Notes: a model not told the origin generated them from the sequence alone. A DNA stretch of 64,000 bases from JAXGXJ01 sp040772905 (GCA_040772905.1 JAXGXJ010000007.1:221384-285383), one strand, 5' to 3'. Counted from the stretch's first letter, positions 35,544-44,839 are shown. Numbers and translations: made by a program.

Positions 35544-36071
35544 GTGGAAGCTTCGGAGTCAAGCAGCCACACCATCACCGAGACCATCTGCGGCACGACC
35601 GTCAGCACCGTTGCCGTGGATGGAAAGGATAGGTCGCTGGCGCTGGAGATCGTCGACAAGTGCTTGTACGCGGCGTTCGCTTCGATCAATCCCGACGGCA
35701 CGCCCTACTGCATCTTCGTGTGCCCCGTGGTACTGGACGGCCATGTCTATTTCCACGGCACGAAGACCGGCCAGAAAGTCACCAACATGCTGCGAGACCA
35801 TCGTGTCTGCCTGACAGCGCCGGGGCAAAGTGAACTGCGGCCGAAGGACTACACGCTCGACTTCGCTTCAACAATCGTCAATGGCACGGCCACTGTGGTT
35901 GAGGACGAGAAGGAGAAGGTGAGGGTGCTTCACGCGATCTGCCGGAAGTACGCTCCGGGCAACATGGCCATGTTTGCCGAGGCGATCGCCAACTCCTTGG
36001 CCGACACCGGTATCTACAGAATCGAAGTGGGCACCATCACCTACAAGACGCACAAAGCTCCATCTCGCTGA
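35544..36071 (+). CDS. Pyridoxamine 5'-phosphate oxidase-fold flavoprotein
   Basis: 175 residues from GTG 35544 after AGGAGG. A split-barrel PNPOx/NimA-like domain is indicated by CLYAAFASINPDGTPYCIFVCPVVLDGHVYFHGTKTGQKVTNM...RVCLTA. Such small proteins bind FMN or a related cofactor and act as reductases; the 5-nitroimidazole reductase NimA belongs to this group. The exact substrate cannot be told. It precedes the sigma-factor gene but with a gap of 104 bases. Confidence 0.82.
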   Translation: MEASESSSHTITETICGTTVSTVAVDGKDRSLALEIVDKCLYAAFASINPDGTPYCIFVCPVVLDGHVYFHGTKTGQKVTNMLRDHRVCLTAPGQSELRPKDYTLDFASTIVNGTATVVEDEKEKVRVLHAICRKYAPGNMAMFAEAIANSLADTGIYRIEVGTITYKTHKAPSR

Positions 36072-36175
36072 GATCTGCCCGCTCCGCGGTGATAACCACG
36101 TCGATTTCCGCCGCGAGGTCTCGCTCGCGCCGTCGTGCTGGGAAGTAATCTCCGAGGAGCGGACACTATCTCTAC

Positions 36176-36757
36176 GTGAGCACCTACTCAGACCGCAGAC
36201 TATGGGAACGAGCCCTCGAGGGACACACGGCCGCGTTCGGCGAACTCTTCGAACGGCACGCCACCTCGGTGTACAACTACCTCTTCCGACGTTGCGGCGA
36301 CTGGGCCACCGCCCAGGATCTCACCTCCATCGTCTTCCTGGAGTTGTGGCGCAAGCGGAGTGACATCTCGCTGGAGCGCGAATCCGCCCTCCCGTTGTTG
36401 CTTGGCGTCGCCACCAACGTGCTGCGCAATCGCAGGCGCGCAGAGCGCAGGCACAGGGCGGCGCTCGAGCGCATGCCCGCGCCCCCGGAGTCGTGGAGCC
36501 CGCACGAGGATGTAGTGGAGAAGCTGGCCGAGGAGGAGAGGATGCGGGAGTTGCTCCACATCCTCGGCGGTCTTCCCAAGCGAGAGCAGGACCTTGTGGT
36601 CCTCTGTGTCTGGATGGAGCTCACCTATGAAGAAGCCGCAGACGCGCTGTGTCTACCGGTAGGCACGGTCGCATCCCGTCTCTCGCGCGCAAAGAGGCGG
36701 CTACGCGGACTTCTCGACCCGTCCGGGCAGCCGGCGCCCGGTGTCCTGGAACCGTAA
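36176..36757 (+). CDS. ECF-type RNA polymerase sigma factor
   Basis: 193 residues, GTG 36176. Region 2 (FGELFERHATSVYNYLFRRCGDWATAQDLTSIVFLELWRKR) and region 4 (LGGLPKREQDLVVLCVWMELTYEEAADALCLPVGTVASRLSRAKRRLR) are complete; there is no region 3, as expected for ECF sigma factors. The next gene starts 18 bases after its stop and encodes a single-pass membrane protein likely to control it. Confidence 0.92.
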   Translation: MSTYSDRRLWERALEGHTAAFGELFERHATSVYNYLFRRCGDWATAQDLTSIVFLELWRKRSDISLERESALPLLLGVATNVLRNRRRAERRHRAALERMPAPPESWSPHEDVVEKLAEEERMRELLHILGGLPKREQDLVVLCVWMELTYEEAADALCLPVGTVASRLSRAKRRLRGLLDPSGQPAPGVLEP

Positions 36758-36775
36758 ATGAGCAGGAGGTCATTC

Positions 36776-37639
36776 ATGAACGACCATCAGCCTCCGGAGC
36801 AACGGGCATTCCCAGCTGCCCTCCTGCGCCAGCAGAAGGAGTATCTGATGAGCGAGATCGCAAGAGATGGGCGGACGAGGTCACGGCGATCGCGAGCACT
36901 CGTGCTGCGCATCGGCACCGTCGGTGCGTTGGCAGTGATCGTCTTGGCCGCGCTGAGCCTGGGCGGAGTCTTCGGCGGCGACAGCAGTCCCGGCCCACTG
37001 ACCATCGACAAGGCGCTGGCGGCCATGACGGTGGCGCAGGGCGAGATCGTGCATATCAAGATCACCGGCGTCGACTCCGATAAGAGCACGTTCGTGCAGG
37101 AGAACTGGTCCTGCAGCGACGAGCCCTGGAGATATCGGGGCATGACCGAGACCAGTACTGGCGGGCGGCAAGAGGTGGCCATGGCCGGCTCCGGCCTGCA
37201 CCAGGTGTACGACGCTCAGACCGACAGCATCTTGGAGATGCAGGACGAGACCATCGCTGCACTGGCCGAGCCGAAGGTACCGGGCGAGTCGTATGAGCAG
37301 ATGATCCGCGAACTGCTCACTTCCGGCTTGGCGCAAGAGGACGGGCACGAGCAGGTCGACGGCCGGGATGCGGTGCGGATCGTCGAGAAACGCCCGGTCG
37401 AAGACGGCGAGGGAAGTGAGAACGTCTATCTGGTGGACGCCGATACCGGCCGGCCGCTCGAGTGGCGGATCATGAACGAAGGCGAGAATCGCATCCTTCG
37501 CTTCGACATCTACGAGAAGCTACCCGGCACGCCAGAGAATCTGAGCCTTCTGGACCTGAAAGCGGCCTACCCTGGCGCGACCGTTTACACCGATCCGGCG
37601 GCGTTCGAGCAGGCCGCGGCCAAGGCGCCGGCCAAATAA
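36776..37639 (+). CDS. Single-pass membrane protein, probable partner of the ECF sigma factor
   Basis: 287 residues. ATG 36776 has CAGGAGGT upstream and is chosen over ATG 36758, which directly abuts the sigma stop. A short cytoplasmic N-terminus (about 45 residues) is followed by one helix (LRIGTVGALAVIVLAALSLGG) and a secreted domain with LolA/RseB-like character (DKALAAMTVAQGEIVHIKITG...VYLVDADTGRPLEWRI...RFDIYEKL). Position suggests an anti-sigma or accessory factor. The cytoplasmic part is short for a classical anti-sigma domain, so this is inference. Confidence 0.72.
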   Translation: MNDHQPPEQRAFPAALLRQQKEYLMSEIARDGRTRSRRSRALVLRIGTVGALAVIVLAALSLGGVFGGDSSPGPLTIDKALAAMTVAQGEIVHIKITGVDSDKSTFVQENWSCSDEPWRYRGMTETSTGGRQEVAMAGSGLHQVYDAQTDSILEMQDETIAALAEPKVPGESYEQMIRELLTSGLAQEDGHEQVDGRDAVRIVEKRPVEDGEGSENVYLVDADTGRPLEWRIMNEGENRILRFDIYEKLPGTPENLSLLDLKAAYPGATVYTDPAAFEQAAAKAPAK

Positions 37640-37735
37640 CGAGCCGGGCGCGACTGCCAGGCATCCTTCGCCCGCGAGACGCGAGAGAGAAGAGCGTTCG
37701 CCCGCGAAACCGCCGGATGCCTCTGCGGGGCGCCT

Positions 37736-37767
37736 GGAGCCAGACGGCTCCAGGCGCCCACCTTGTT
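37736..37767. terminator. Bidirectional terminator between convergent genes
   Basis: A perfect 14-bp stem (37736-37749 with 37754-37767) with loop AGAC ends 2 bases before the stop codon of the minus-strand solute-binding gene and lies about 100 bases after the plus-strand gene at 36776-37639. Confidence 0.82.
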
Positions 37768-37768
37768 C

Positions 37769-39238
37769 TTAGGAATACTGCATGGGCAGCATCTCGGCGG
37801 TGACTTGCGAAGAGGGCACCCACTTGTTCGACACTTCCACGATGTCGAACTGGTACTTGGTCCCCTTGATCCACTGGCCGCCGCCCAGGGGCACGCAGTA
37901 GACGTTCTGCACGGGACGCATCGATCCGGGAGCCATGTCGGGCGCCTGCGTCAAGTCGATGGGACCGAGCAGGGTCTCGAGTTTGGCCGTGCCGATGGCT
38001 TTGATGATCTCTTCCTTGTCATCCACGTTCGGGCAACGCTTGAGCGAGTCGACCAGCCATTCCATGCGGCCGTACTGGCCGATGGGAGCCGTCCACTGCT
38101 GGCCGGTGCGCTTCTCGTAGTCGTCGGCCATCTCTTGGCAGGTCTCACCGGTGAGCGAGGACTTAAACGGCCAGCTGGGATGCCACACCAGCTCCACCGT
38201 GGTGTTGGCCGCGATCTCGCCGGTGGCTTCGAGCGACTGCGGGAACAGGAGCGCTTTTCCGATGGTGAGGATCTTGGGCTGGAAACCCTGCTGGATGGCC
38301 TGCTTCCAGAAGTTGGTGAAGTCGGGGGAGATGACGCTACCGGCCACGATCTCGGCCCCGAACTTCTTAAACTCGGAGATCTGCTTGGTGAAGTCCTCGG
38401 TGGGCACGGTGTGCTGGCCGGGAAGGACATAGGTGTAGCCGCCGGCTTTGAGGCCCGGGATGATGCCGGTCTCCTCGTTCACCCAGGCGTTGCCGTCGTC
38501 ATCGTTGGCGAAGAAGAGGCCCACCTTCTTGTTGGTGGGGATCTTCGCCCACATGTCGAGGAACACGTCCATGATCTTGTCCACGCCGATGCCGTGGGCG
38601 TAGGTCCACTTGAAAGGCTTGTCGGGAGCGCCGCCGCGGCCGAAGAAGAAGGGCTGCCAGGGCACGAAGCTTGCGATCATGGGGCAGGCGAGAGCTTCGC
38701 ACTGGTCGGCCACCGGGTTCACCGTGTCCGGGCTCGAGCTCACGAGGATGACGTCCACGCCGTCGTTCTGCACCAGGTCTCCGGCCACCTGCGAGGCCCG
38801 GTTGGTGTCGGACTGGCTGTCTGACTGGATGATCTTTAACTTGTGCACCTTGCCGTCGCCGCAGGCAACGCCGTCGGCCAGGGCTTCGTTCCAGCGCTCG
38901 ATCTGCCAGTTGGCGGCAGCAGCGAAGGATGCAAGGGCGCCGGTGAGCGGAGCGACGACGCCCACCTTGAGGTCGCGGCCACCCTCGGCACCGGCGGTGG
39001 TGGTGGGGCCGGCGGTGGTCTCGGTGGAGGGTGCAGCGGTGGTGGTGGTCGACTCCGAGGGCGCGGTCGCGGTGCTGGTGGTGGTCTCCTCCTCGCCGCC
39101 GCAGGCTGCTACCAGGCCGCCCAGGCCGGCGCCCATGCCCACAGCCGCGCCGGCGATGCCGGCCAGCTTGAGGAACTGGCGACGGCTGACGGAGCCCGTT
39201 GCGGTGGTTTCGGGAGCTTCATTCATGTCCTTGTCCAC
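37769..39238 (-). CDS. Tat-exported ABC solute-binding lipoprotein (branched-chain amino acid/amide type)
   Basis: 489 residues. GTG 39238 is preferred because AAAGGAGA lies seven bases ahead; ATG 39226 is the alternative. The N-terminus has a twin-arginine motif (SRRQFLKLAG) and a lipobox VAAC, so it is probably folded before export and then lipid-anchored. A Thr-rich linker precedes the Peripla_BP_6 domain (LKVGVVAPLTGALASFA...VDVILVSSSPDTVNPVADQCEAL). It differs clearly from the paralogues at 1-4 kb. It follows the CocE/NonD hydrolase gene by about 99 bases on the same strand; the pair may capture and hydrolyse the same ester or amide. Confidence 0.88.
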   Translation of the reverse strand: MDKDMNEAPETTATGSVSRRQFLKLAGIAGAAVGMGAGLGGLVAACGGEEETTTSTATAPSESTTTTAAPSTETTAGPTTTAGAEGGRDLKVGVVAPLTGALASFAAAANWQIERWNEALADGVACGDGKVHKLKIIQSDSQSDTNRASQVAGDLVQNDGVDVILVSSSPDTVNPVADQCEALACPMIASFVPWQPFFFGRGGAPDKPFKWTYAHGIGVDKIMDVFLDMWAKIPTNKKVGLFFANDDDGNAWVNEETGIIPGLKAGGYTYVLPGQHTVPTEDFTKQISEFKKFGAEIVAGSVISPDFTNFWKQAIQQGFQPKILTIGKALLFPQSLEATGEIAANTTVELVWHPSWPFKSSLTGETCQEMADDYEKRTGQQWTAPIGQYGRMEWLVDSLKRCPNVDDKEEIIKAIGTAKLETLLGPIDLTQAPDMAPGSMRPVQNVYCVPLGGGQWIKGTKYQFDIVEVSNKWVPSSQVTAEMLPMQYS

Positions 39239-39337
39239 TATTTGTCTCCTTTGCCTTTTCCCTCGGCACTGCCCGGTGCCGCTGTCAGAAACCCGACGGA
39301 CGCTCCCGCGCCGCCGGGGCATTGCCTATCGGACTGT

Positions 39338-41059
39338 CTACCGGTACACGTAATCGCCCGCCACGTACTTGGGCGGGATGACCGGGATCTGCAGGTACGA
39401 CTCGTACTCTCCCCCGGTGTGGATGACATGCTGCCCCTTGTTGTCGGTCTGCCAGCCGAAGGGCTCGAACCATCCCTCGCGGAAGTAGCGGCCGGCGATC
39501 TGCAGTCGGAGCTTCTGTCCCTTGTGCCAGATGCGGCTGAAGGGGTAGAAGGCGATATCCACCGGCACGATCTGTCCGGCCTGGAGCTTCTCCCGCGTGC
39601 GGTGCGACTGAACCGGCTGGAAGTCGGTCGATAGCTCGGGGTCGAGCTCGCGCTGCGACACCCGCAGGCGCCCCCAGGCGCCCGGGTGGGGCTGGCCCAT
39701 CACCGAGGTGGGCAGCCATTCCCCGTTCTCGTCCAGCTTGAGCACGGTGAGGAACAGGTCCATCTCGTCGTGCCCGTCGGCCTCAACCCACAGCCGGGTC
39801 TTCATGTAGCCGGTGAGTTCGACGTCCTCCTGGAAGGTGATGTCGAAGGTGGTCCTGCCTTCAGCCGCATCGTAGGCGACCTTGGATGCGGTCGCGACAG
39901 GCTCTGGCGAGAGTGCGGCGCCGGCCGCGTCGAGGTACAGCTTCTTGTACTCGGTGCGGGCCAGCGGGAACTCCCGCTCGGGCCGGTTCACCTGATAGGA
40001 GTAGTCGTAGGCATCCATGACCTCGATCCGTACCGGCGGCGTGGCTTCCCACCCGTTACGGATGCCCTTGAGATAGCGGTCGAAGAAGCGCTTGAGGTCC
40101 TCCATCTGCCGCCAGTCATACTGGTCGGGCCACTCGAACTCCCGGTGCATGCGCAGCCACTTCTTCTCCGACCCCAGCTTCATGAAACCGTTCATGGTGC
40201 CGCGGGCGTGGATGTGGCTCATGCCCACGCACACGTAGGCGGGAACGGTGATCTTCTCGAACGCGGGGATCTTCGACTCCCAGTATGCGTTCATGAGCGG
40301 ATACTCTTCCAGCATGGCCAGGTTGTCGACGATGTAGTTGGGCCCCCGGAAGCAGGTACTCACGAACTCGATGAAGCTGGTCTGGGGGATGCCGTTCTCG
40401 GTGTAGAACTCGCGGTAGAGGTCGGACGTACCCTCCCAGGGCGCGATACAGGTGAGGTGCGGCGGCTGCTCGGCGGCCACGAACCACTGCGACATGGCCA
40501 GGGAGGAGTTGCCGAACATGGTCACCTTGCCGTTCGACCAGGGCTGCTCCGCCGCCCATTCGATGACGTCGTAGCCATCGCGGCCGTCTTCCAGACCCCA
40601 CAGGCTCAGGTTGCCCTCGGAGTTGCCGGCGCCGCGACCGTCGGTGTTGATGATGCAGTAGCCCTGCTTGCACCAGTAGGCCGGGTCGGGGCCCTCGAAC
40701 TTGGTCATGTTCGACACCGCCCCTTCGGGCACCCCAGGCACAGAGGCGTGCTCGAGCTCGTTGGCGCGCTTCCCGTACCACGACCAGGAGAGGATGGCGG
40801 GAAGGTCTTTCTCTCCCTCGGGCCCGACGGGGCGGTACACGTCCACGTACATGGTCACGCCATCGCGGAGCTTCACGGGCACGTCCTGGTCCACACGGAT
40901 ACCGCCCACCTCGTAGGTGCGGGGATCGAGTGGGGGGAAGTAGCCACAGCCATCCAAGGGCCAGTCCTTGGGCGAGGTCGGGTCCGGAGACTTGAAGTAG
41001 ATGACGTCAAGCTCCTCGTCGCCGAACTTCTGCTTGATGCGGATCTTCTCGTTGCTCAT
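39338..41059 (-). CDS. CocE/NonD family serine hydrolase (X-Pro dipeptidyl-peptidase S15 type)
   Basis: 573 residues from ATG 41059 with GAGGA upstream. The alpha/beta hydrolase core shows RDGVTMYVDVYRP, the family signature DGRGAGNSEG (about 140-149), and the nucleophile segment MFGNSSLAMSQ (Ser185). The C-terminal half is the jelly-roll domain (ELTGYMKTRLWVEADGHDEMDLFLTV...LQIAGRYF) of S15/CocE enzymes. Members hydrolyse acyl esters or amides such as cocaine or glutaryl-7-ACA; the substrate here is unknown. There is no signal peptide, so it is cytoplasmic. It has a well-formed promoter (41198-41226) and faces a divergent TetR gene. Confidence 0.9.
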   Translation of the reverse strand: MSNEKIRIKQKFGDEELDVIYFKSPDPTSPKDWPLDGCGYFPPLDPRTYEVGGIRVDQDVPVKLRDGVTMYVDVYRPVGPEGEKDLPAILSWSWYGKRANELEHASVPGVPEGAVSNMTKFEGPDPAYWCKQGYCIINTDGRGAGNSEGNLSLWGLEDGRDGYDVIEWAAEQPWSNGKVTMFGNSSLAMSQWFVAAEQPPHLTCIAPWEGTSDLYREFYTENGIPQTSFIEFVSTCFRGPNYIVDNLAMLEEYPLMNAYWESKIPAFEKITVPAYVCVGMSHIHARGTMNGFMKLGSEKKWLRMHREFEWPDQYDWRQMEDLKRFFDRYLKGIRNGWEATPPVRIEVMDAYDYSYQVNRPEREFPLARTEYKKLYLDAAGAALSPEPVATASKVAYDAAEGRTTFDITFQEDVELTGYMKTRLWVEADGHDEMDLFLTVLKLDENGEWLPTSVMGQPHPGAWGRLRVSQRELDPELSTDFQPVQSHRTREKLQAGQIVPVDIAFYPFSRIWHKGQKLRLQIAGRYFREGWFEPFGWQTDNKGQHVIHTGGEYESYLQIPVIPPKYVAGDYVYR

Positions 41060-41197
41060 CACGTTCCTCGATTCGGTGTGGGGGGCCGATACAGGCCAAG
41101 AGACAGAGCCAGAGGGGCCGAGGCACGGCAACCCGCCCCATGCATGTGGTCGACTTGCGCAAACGCGCGCATACCGATAACCTTACGGACATCCTTC

Positions 41198-41226
41198 AGT
41201 TTAGGTGGATGCCGAACTACTGTCAA
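41198..41226 (-). promoter_or_regulatory. Promoter of the CocE hydrolase-binding protein operon
   Basis: Minus-strand TTGACA (41226-41221) and TAAACT (41203-41198) are separated by exactly 17 bases. The predicted start is near 41191, giving a leader of about 130 bases. It lies in the intergenic region shared with the divergent TetR gene. Confidence 0.75.
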
Positions 41227-41314
41227 GTCAAGGATCGCGCGTGGATGGCACATACGCATGGCACTGGACTGGCAGACTGTTGACCTGGACGCACCCGTTG
41301 AAGAAGGAGGTCAC

Positions 41315-42007
41315 TTGGGGAGCGATGAGATCGGCAAGGAAGCCCAAGGCGGGCAAAACATCCGCGCGGAGGAGTCGACATCAGACGCCGCTCGCCCTCG
41401 GCGGCGCCGTCGGCGAGCCGAACGACGGGCGGAGATAGCGGAGGCGACCCTTCGCCTCATGGCGAGGCATGGTTTGCAGGGTGCGACTGTCACCCGCATC
41501 GCAGAGGAGTTGGGAGTGGCGCCCCAGTCCTTGTACGCTCATTTCAAGAACCGCGATGAGATGCTGTTCGCCGCGATAGACCCCTTGATCGATATGACCG
41601 ACCGATGGATCGAATCCTCGAACGAAGCAGACATCCCGGAGAGGTTGCGAGCGCTCGGGCGTACTCATATGCCGTTCTTGTCGGGTCAACTCGAGGGATT
41701 CGTCATCCCCTCGTATGAGTTTCTCACCGCCCCGCGAGATACGGGCCTGCCAGAGGCTTTTGGCAGGCGTCAGGCGGAACAGTTGGAGAAACTCGCTCGG
41801 ATCATCGACGAGGGCAAGAAGCAGGGATCAATCCGTGAGGACTTGGATTCTCTTCGCGCGGCCTGGCGAGTGATAGTGGTCATGTGGGCGGAAGACGTGG
41901 CGGAGATGATGGGTCTGCGCGAGTTCATCGGTGAAGGTATCTCGGAGGAGATCCTGGACGTACTGCTGAGAGACATGGCCCGCAACGATACGGGCGCGGA
42001 ACACTAA
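41315..42007 (+). CDS. TetR/AcrR-family transcriptional regulator
   Basis: 230 residues. TTG 41315 is chosen because a very strong ribosome site AAGGAGG (41304-41310) sits four bases ahead; ATG 41258 lies upstream without one. An Arg-rich lead-in (ARPRRRRRRAERRAEI) precedes the DNA-binding domain (AEATLRLMARHGLQGATVTRIAEELGVAPQSLYAHFKNRDEMLFAAID). The ligand-binding half has no close recognisable type. It is divergent from the CocE operon, which it may repress. Its stop overlaps the end of the convergent MFS gene. Confidence 0.9.
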   Translation: MGSDEIGKEAQGGQNIRAEESTSDAARPRRRRRRAERRAEIAEATLRLMARHGLQGATVTRIAEELGVAPQSLYAHFKNRDEMLFAAIDPLIDMTDRWIESSNEADIPERLRALGRTHMPFLSGQLEGFVIPSYEFLTAPRDTGLPEAFGRRQAEQLEKLARIIDEGKKQGSIREDLDSLRAAWRVIVVMWAEDVAEMMGLREFIGEGISEEILDVLLRDMARNDTGAEH

Positions 42008-43239
42008 CCGGGTTGCGCTACCGCCGGCCGTGCCTCCCGGGCGCGGAGCAGCACCATCCCCGCGGCCCCCACGATGGCCACGCCCGCGGCGAGTAGATAC
42101 GCCGATGTGAACGAGCCGAATGCGTCGGCCATCCGCCCGGCCACGTACGGGCCCGCGGCCTGTCCCAGGGCGTGGAAGGCAGTCAAGAAGCCGTAGGCGG
42201 CCGGCGCCGCCACCGGTCCCACCATGTCGCCGCACATGACCGCCACAATGGGCGGGCCACCCCAGATGGTGAGCCCGAACAGCACCGCGGAGGTCACGAG
42301 CCCGGCGGTGCCGGTCCAGAGGGCGAAGAGAGCGAAGGACACCGCCTGCAGCACGAGGATGGCCATGACGGCCCTGTTCCGCCCGATCTTGTCGGCTATC
42401 CAGCCCCACAACACGGCAGCGGGAAGGCCGGCCCAGCCCATGATCATGAACAGCGTGCCGGCGGCTTCAGGGGTGTAGCCGATGTCCGCGATGAGCCGTT
42501 TGGTGAAGAAGGTGAGGTAAATCATGAAGGCGAAGCCGAAGAGGAAGTAGACGGCGCCGAGCTGCCAGATCGCGCCCGACAGGTAGAGCTTGCGCCTGCT
42601 GAGGTGCCCGTGGGATCCCGTCGACTCAAGCCCCTCCGGTGTGTATCCCGGGCGGTCTCGGAGGATGGCGAACCCAGCCACGGCCAGGATGAAGGTGCCG
42701 GCCGCCAGCACGTACCAGGACATGCGCCATCCCGAGTCGCCGAAACTGGCGACCATCCAGGGAACGAGCGGCCCGGCCACGATCAGTCCGATGGACGCAC
42801 CCGATCCGACTGTCCCGGTGGCAAGCCCGCGGCGGCGGCGGGAGAACCACTGTCCGATCATGGCCTGCGCGGGGATGTTGGCCATGGCGGTACCGAAGCC
42901 GGCGAGCAGCCGCCCGAGCAAGGCGGGTGCGTAGGCCCAGGACACGCCGGTGAGCACCAGTCCCAGGGTGCAGAGGAGAAGCCCAGCCGAGATCACCCGG
43001 CGGGGCCCCATGCGTGCCGCGAGCACGCCGCCGAGGACACTCATGAGCAGGTAGCCGGTGAGGTCGGCCGTGGCGAGGCTGCCGGCCTGGGCGTTCGACA
43101 ACCCCAACGCCGCCTGCATGGAAGGCAGGATGGAGGCATAGCTGAAGCGAGCCAACCCGAGGGCGCCGAACACCGCCAGCAGCGCCATCCCGAGGATCGC
43201 CCAGCGGTAGCGTGGACCGGGGGAGGAGGAGGCCATCAT
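42004..43239 (-). CDS. MFS transporter
   Basis: 411 residues with twelve predicted helices. MFS signatures include the loop 2-3 motif (GGVLAARMGPRRVISAG) and its C-half counterpart (LWGWIADKIGRNRAVMA). The closest type by eye is the YbfB/oxalate-formate-like single-substrate group. The stop overlaps the convergent tetR stop by 3 bases. The substrate is unknown; location beside the CocE/TetR cluster suggests a related small organic compound. Confidence 0.87.
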   Translation of the reverse strand: MMASSSPGPRYRWAILGMALLAVFGALGLARFSYASILPSMQAALGLSNAQAGSLATADLTGYLLMSVLGGVLAARMGPRRVISAGLLLCTLGLVLTGVSWAYAPALLGRLLAGFGTAMANIPAQAMIGQWFSRRRRGLATGTVGSGASIGLIVAGPLVPWMVASFGDSGWRMSWYVLAAGTFILAVAGFAILRDRPGYTPEGLESTGSHGHLSRRKLYLSGAIWQLGAVYFLFGFAFMIYLTFFTKRLIADIGYTPEAAGTLFMIMGWAGLPAAVLWGWIADKIGRNRAVMAILVLQAVSFALFALWTGTAGLVTSAVLFGLTIWGGPPIVAVMCGDMVGPVAAPAAYGFLTAFHALGQAAGPYVAGRMADAFGSFTSAYLLAAGVAIVGAAGMVLLRAREARPAVAQPG

Positions 43240-43332
43240 AGCGCTGAGAGGATACAGGCTGTGCGACTCTCTGTGTTCGATGGTCGCAGGGGCCTATACT
43301 CAGATTGATGGCATCTGCGAGGAGGTGGGGCG

Positions 43333-44544
43333 ATGGCGCGGGATTCATCGGTACGCAGAAACGTCGTCACAGGGATCGCCGTGTTGGTGCTCGTCGTGGT
43401 GGCCCTCTACTTTGTGCTGGGCTCGGGCGGCTGCGGACAAAGCATCACCAGCCTGGAGGAGAAGAGGGATGTAGCCGGGCTGATCGCCGTGCTCGAAGGG
43501 GATGACCCAACGAGAGCCGGCGATGCCGCCACCTCCCTTCTGGAACTGGCCGACCCTGCGTCGGTGGAGCCGTTGATAGCCATCATCGAGGCCGACCCCT
43601 TCTCGTCGGCGGCCGGTCACGCGGTGGAGATCCTCACCGCCATCGGTGACGAACGAGCGGTCCCAGCCATCATCAGCGTCCTCGAGACCACGCCCCCGGC
43701 GTCGGCAAGAAGCCGGGTGGAGCGGTACGAACAGCCTGCCGCGATCGCCGCTCTCGCCGAGTTCGCCGACCCCCGAGCCGCCGAACCCATCGTCGCCTGG
43801 GTGAGAGAGAACGGCGCCCCCCTTGGGGTGGCGGATGATGAGAAGGCCGTGGTCGACGATGCCCTGCTTGCCATCGGCTCGGGTTCTGTCGAACCCTTGA
43901 TCGAGTTGGCTGCCGATGACAAAGCCCCCAGCTCCGCGCGCAACTGGGCGGTGAGGCTGCTGGGAGACATCGGCGAACCGGCCGCTGCTCCGCCGCTGAT
44001 AGAGCTGCTCTCCGGAGCCAGAGTCATCCAGGACTCGGTGCTGGCGGCGCTCGCCAAGCTGGGTACCGGTGCAGTGGACGCTCTGCTGGCAGGTCTCAAG
44101 AGCGATGATTGGGTGGTCGTCAGCTACTCGGCGAAGGCGCTGGGGCAGATCGGCGACAAGAGAGCCGAAGCGGACCTGCTCACCCTCATGACTTCCAACG
44201 CCGACAAGGCAGATGCCAGGAACGCCCGGCTGGCGGCCTCCGACGCCCTCGCCCTCATCAACAAGGACGACCCGGCCCGACTGCTGGACTGGCTGGGCGC
44301 AAGAGAGACGGTGCTCATCTACTACGGCCTCATCCATCTGGGGATGCCCGAGACCGAGGCTGCGCTCCTAGAGGCGTTCGATCGACATGCGGACAAGGTG
44401 ATGGCCGAGCACTACCTGAACTCCGGCAATGCTGCGCTCAGCGGGGCGGCCAAGAAGTGGGCGGAGGCCAACGGCTTTGACGTAATGACCTTCTCCAACC
44501 TGCCCGGCGGTGAGACCGCCTGGGGCAGCCTGGGCGACGAATAA
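43333..44544 (+). CDS. HEAT-repeat protein with N-terminal membrane anchor
   Basis: 403 residues. ATG 43333 follows GAGGAGGTGGGG. An N-terminal helix (VVTGIAVLVLVVVALYFVLG, then GC) anchors the protein. The rest is a run of HEAT/PBS-lyase-like helical repeats (VEPLIAIIEADPFSSAAGHAVEILTAIGDERAVPAII; AAEPIVAWV...DDALLAIG; ALGQIGDKRAEADLLTLM), usually protein-binding scaffolds. A TATACT hexamer at 43295-43300 is a plausible -10. The function is unknown. Confidence 0.82.
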   Translation: MARDSSVRRNVVTGIAVLVLVVVALYFVLGSGGCGQSITSLEEKRDVAGLIAVLEGDDPTRAGDAATSLLELADPASVEPLIAIIEADPFSSAAGHAVEILTAIGDERAVPAIISVLETTPPASARSRVERYEQPAAIAALAEFADPRAAEPIVAWVRENGAPLGVADDEKAVVDDALLAIGSGSVEPLIELAADDKAPSSARNWAVRLLGDIGEPAAAPPLIELLSGARVIQDSVLAALAKLGTGAVDALLAGLKSDDWVVVSYSAKALGQIGDKRAEADLLTLMTSNADKADARNARLAASDALALINKDDPARLLDWLGARETVLIYYGLIHLGMPETEAALLEAFDRHADKVMAEHYLNSGNAALSGAAKKWAEANGFDVMTFSNLPGGETAWGSLGDE

Positions 44545-44557
44545 GCCACCCTTTCGT

Positions 44558-44821
44558 CTATCGCTCTATGATGCCTAGGGCGTCCAGATCCTGCTCCGTG
44601 AGGGATGCCGGGTAGGGACTGCCCATGCTGATCTGCCGAAGACCGTAGCGGTTCGTATCCGGCGTGTATACCGTCACCACCAACTGCGACCTCCAGGCCT
44701 CGTCACCGCCGGGGTTGCCCACGACCATGAAGTAAGTGATGTCGTCCCCGGGATGGTCGGGGTCGGGGTAGGTGAACTTCGTGGCCTTGAGCTCCCAGTT
44801 GCGCCATTGGGGCAGTGGCAC
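44558..44821 (-). CDS. Small protein, probably the 3' part of an amber-interrupted lipoprotein gene
   Basis: 87 residues from GTG 44821 with CCAGGAGG upstream (PLPQWRNWELKATKF, ending EQDLDALGIIER), predicted as a single mixed domain without signal peptide. It is in the same frame as the short lipoprotein frame 44977-44840, separated only by one TAG and 18 further bases. Read through, the two give one coherent lipoprotein of about 139 residues. It may be expressed alone from its own ribosome site, or be the remains of a gene broken by a nonsense mutation. Confidence 0.6.
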   Translation of the reverse strand: MPLPQWRNWELKATKFTYPDPDHPGDDITYFMVVGNPGGDEAWRSQLVVTVYTPDTNRYGLRQISMGSPYPASLTEQDLDALGIIER

Positions 44822-44839
44822 CTTGGCCTCCTGGCTGAA

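Noticed and set aside
37660..37725. Repeated TTCGCCCGCGA motifs and AGGCATCC/GGATGCCT inverted pair before the 37736 terminator
   Set aside because: Only two imperfect copies in a GC-rich gap; not enough to call a repeat element, operator or CRISPR-like array.
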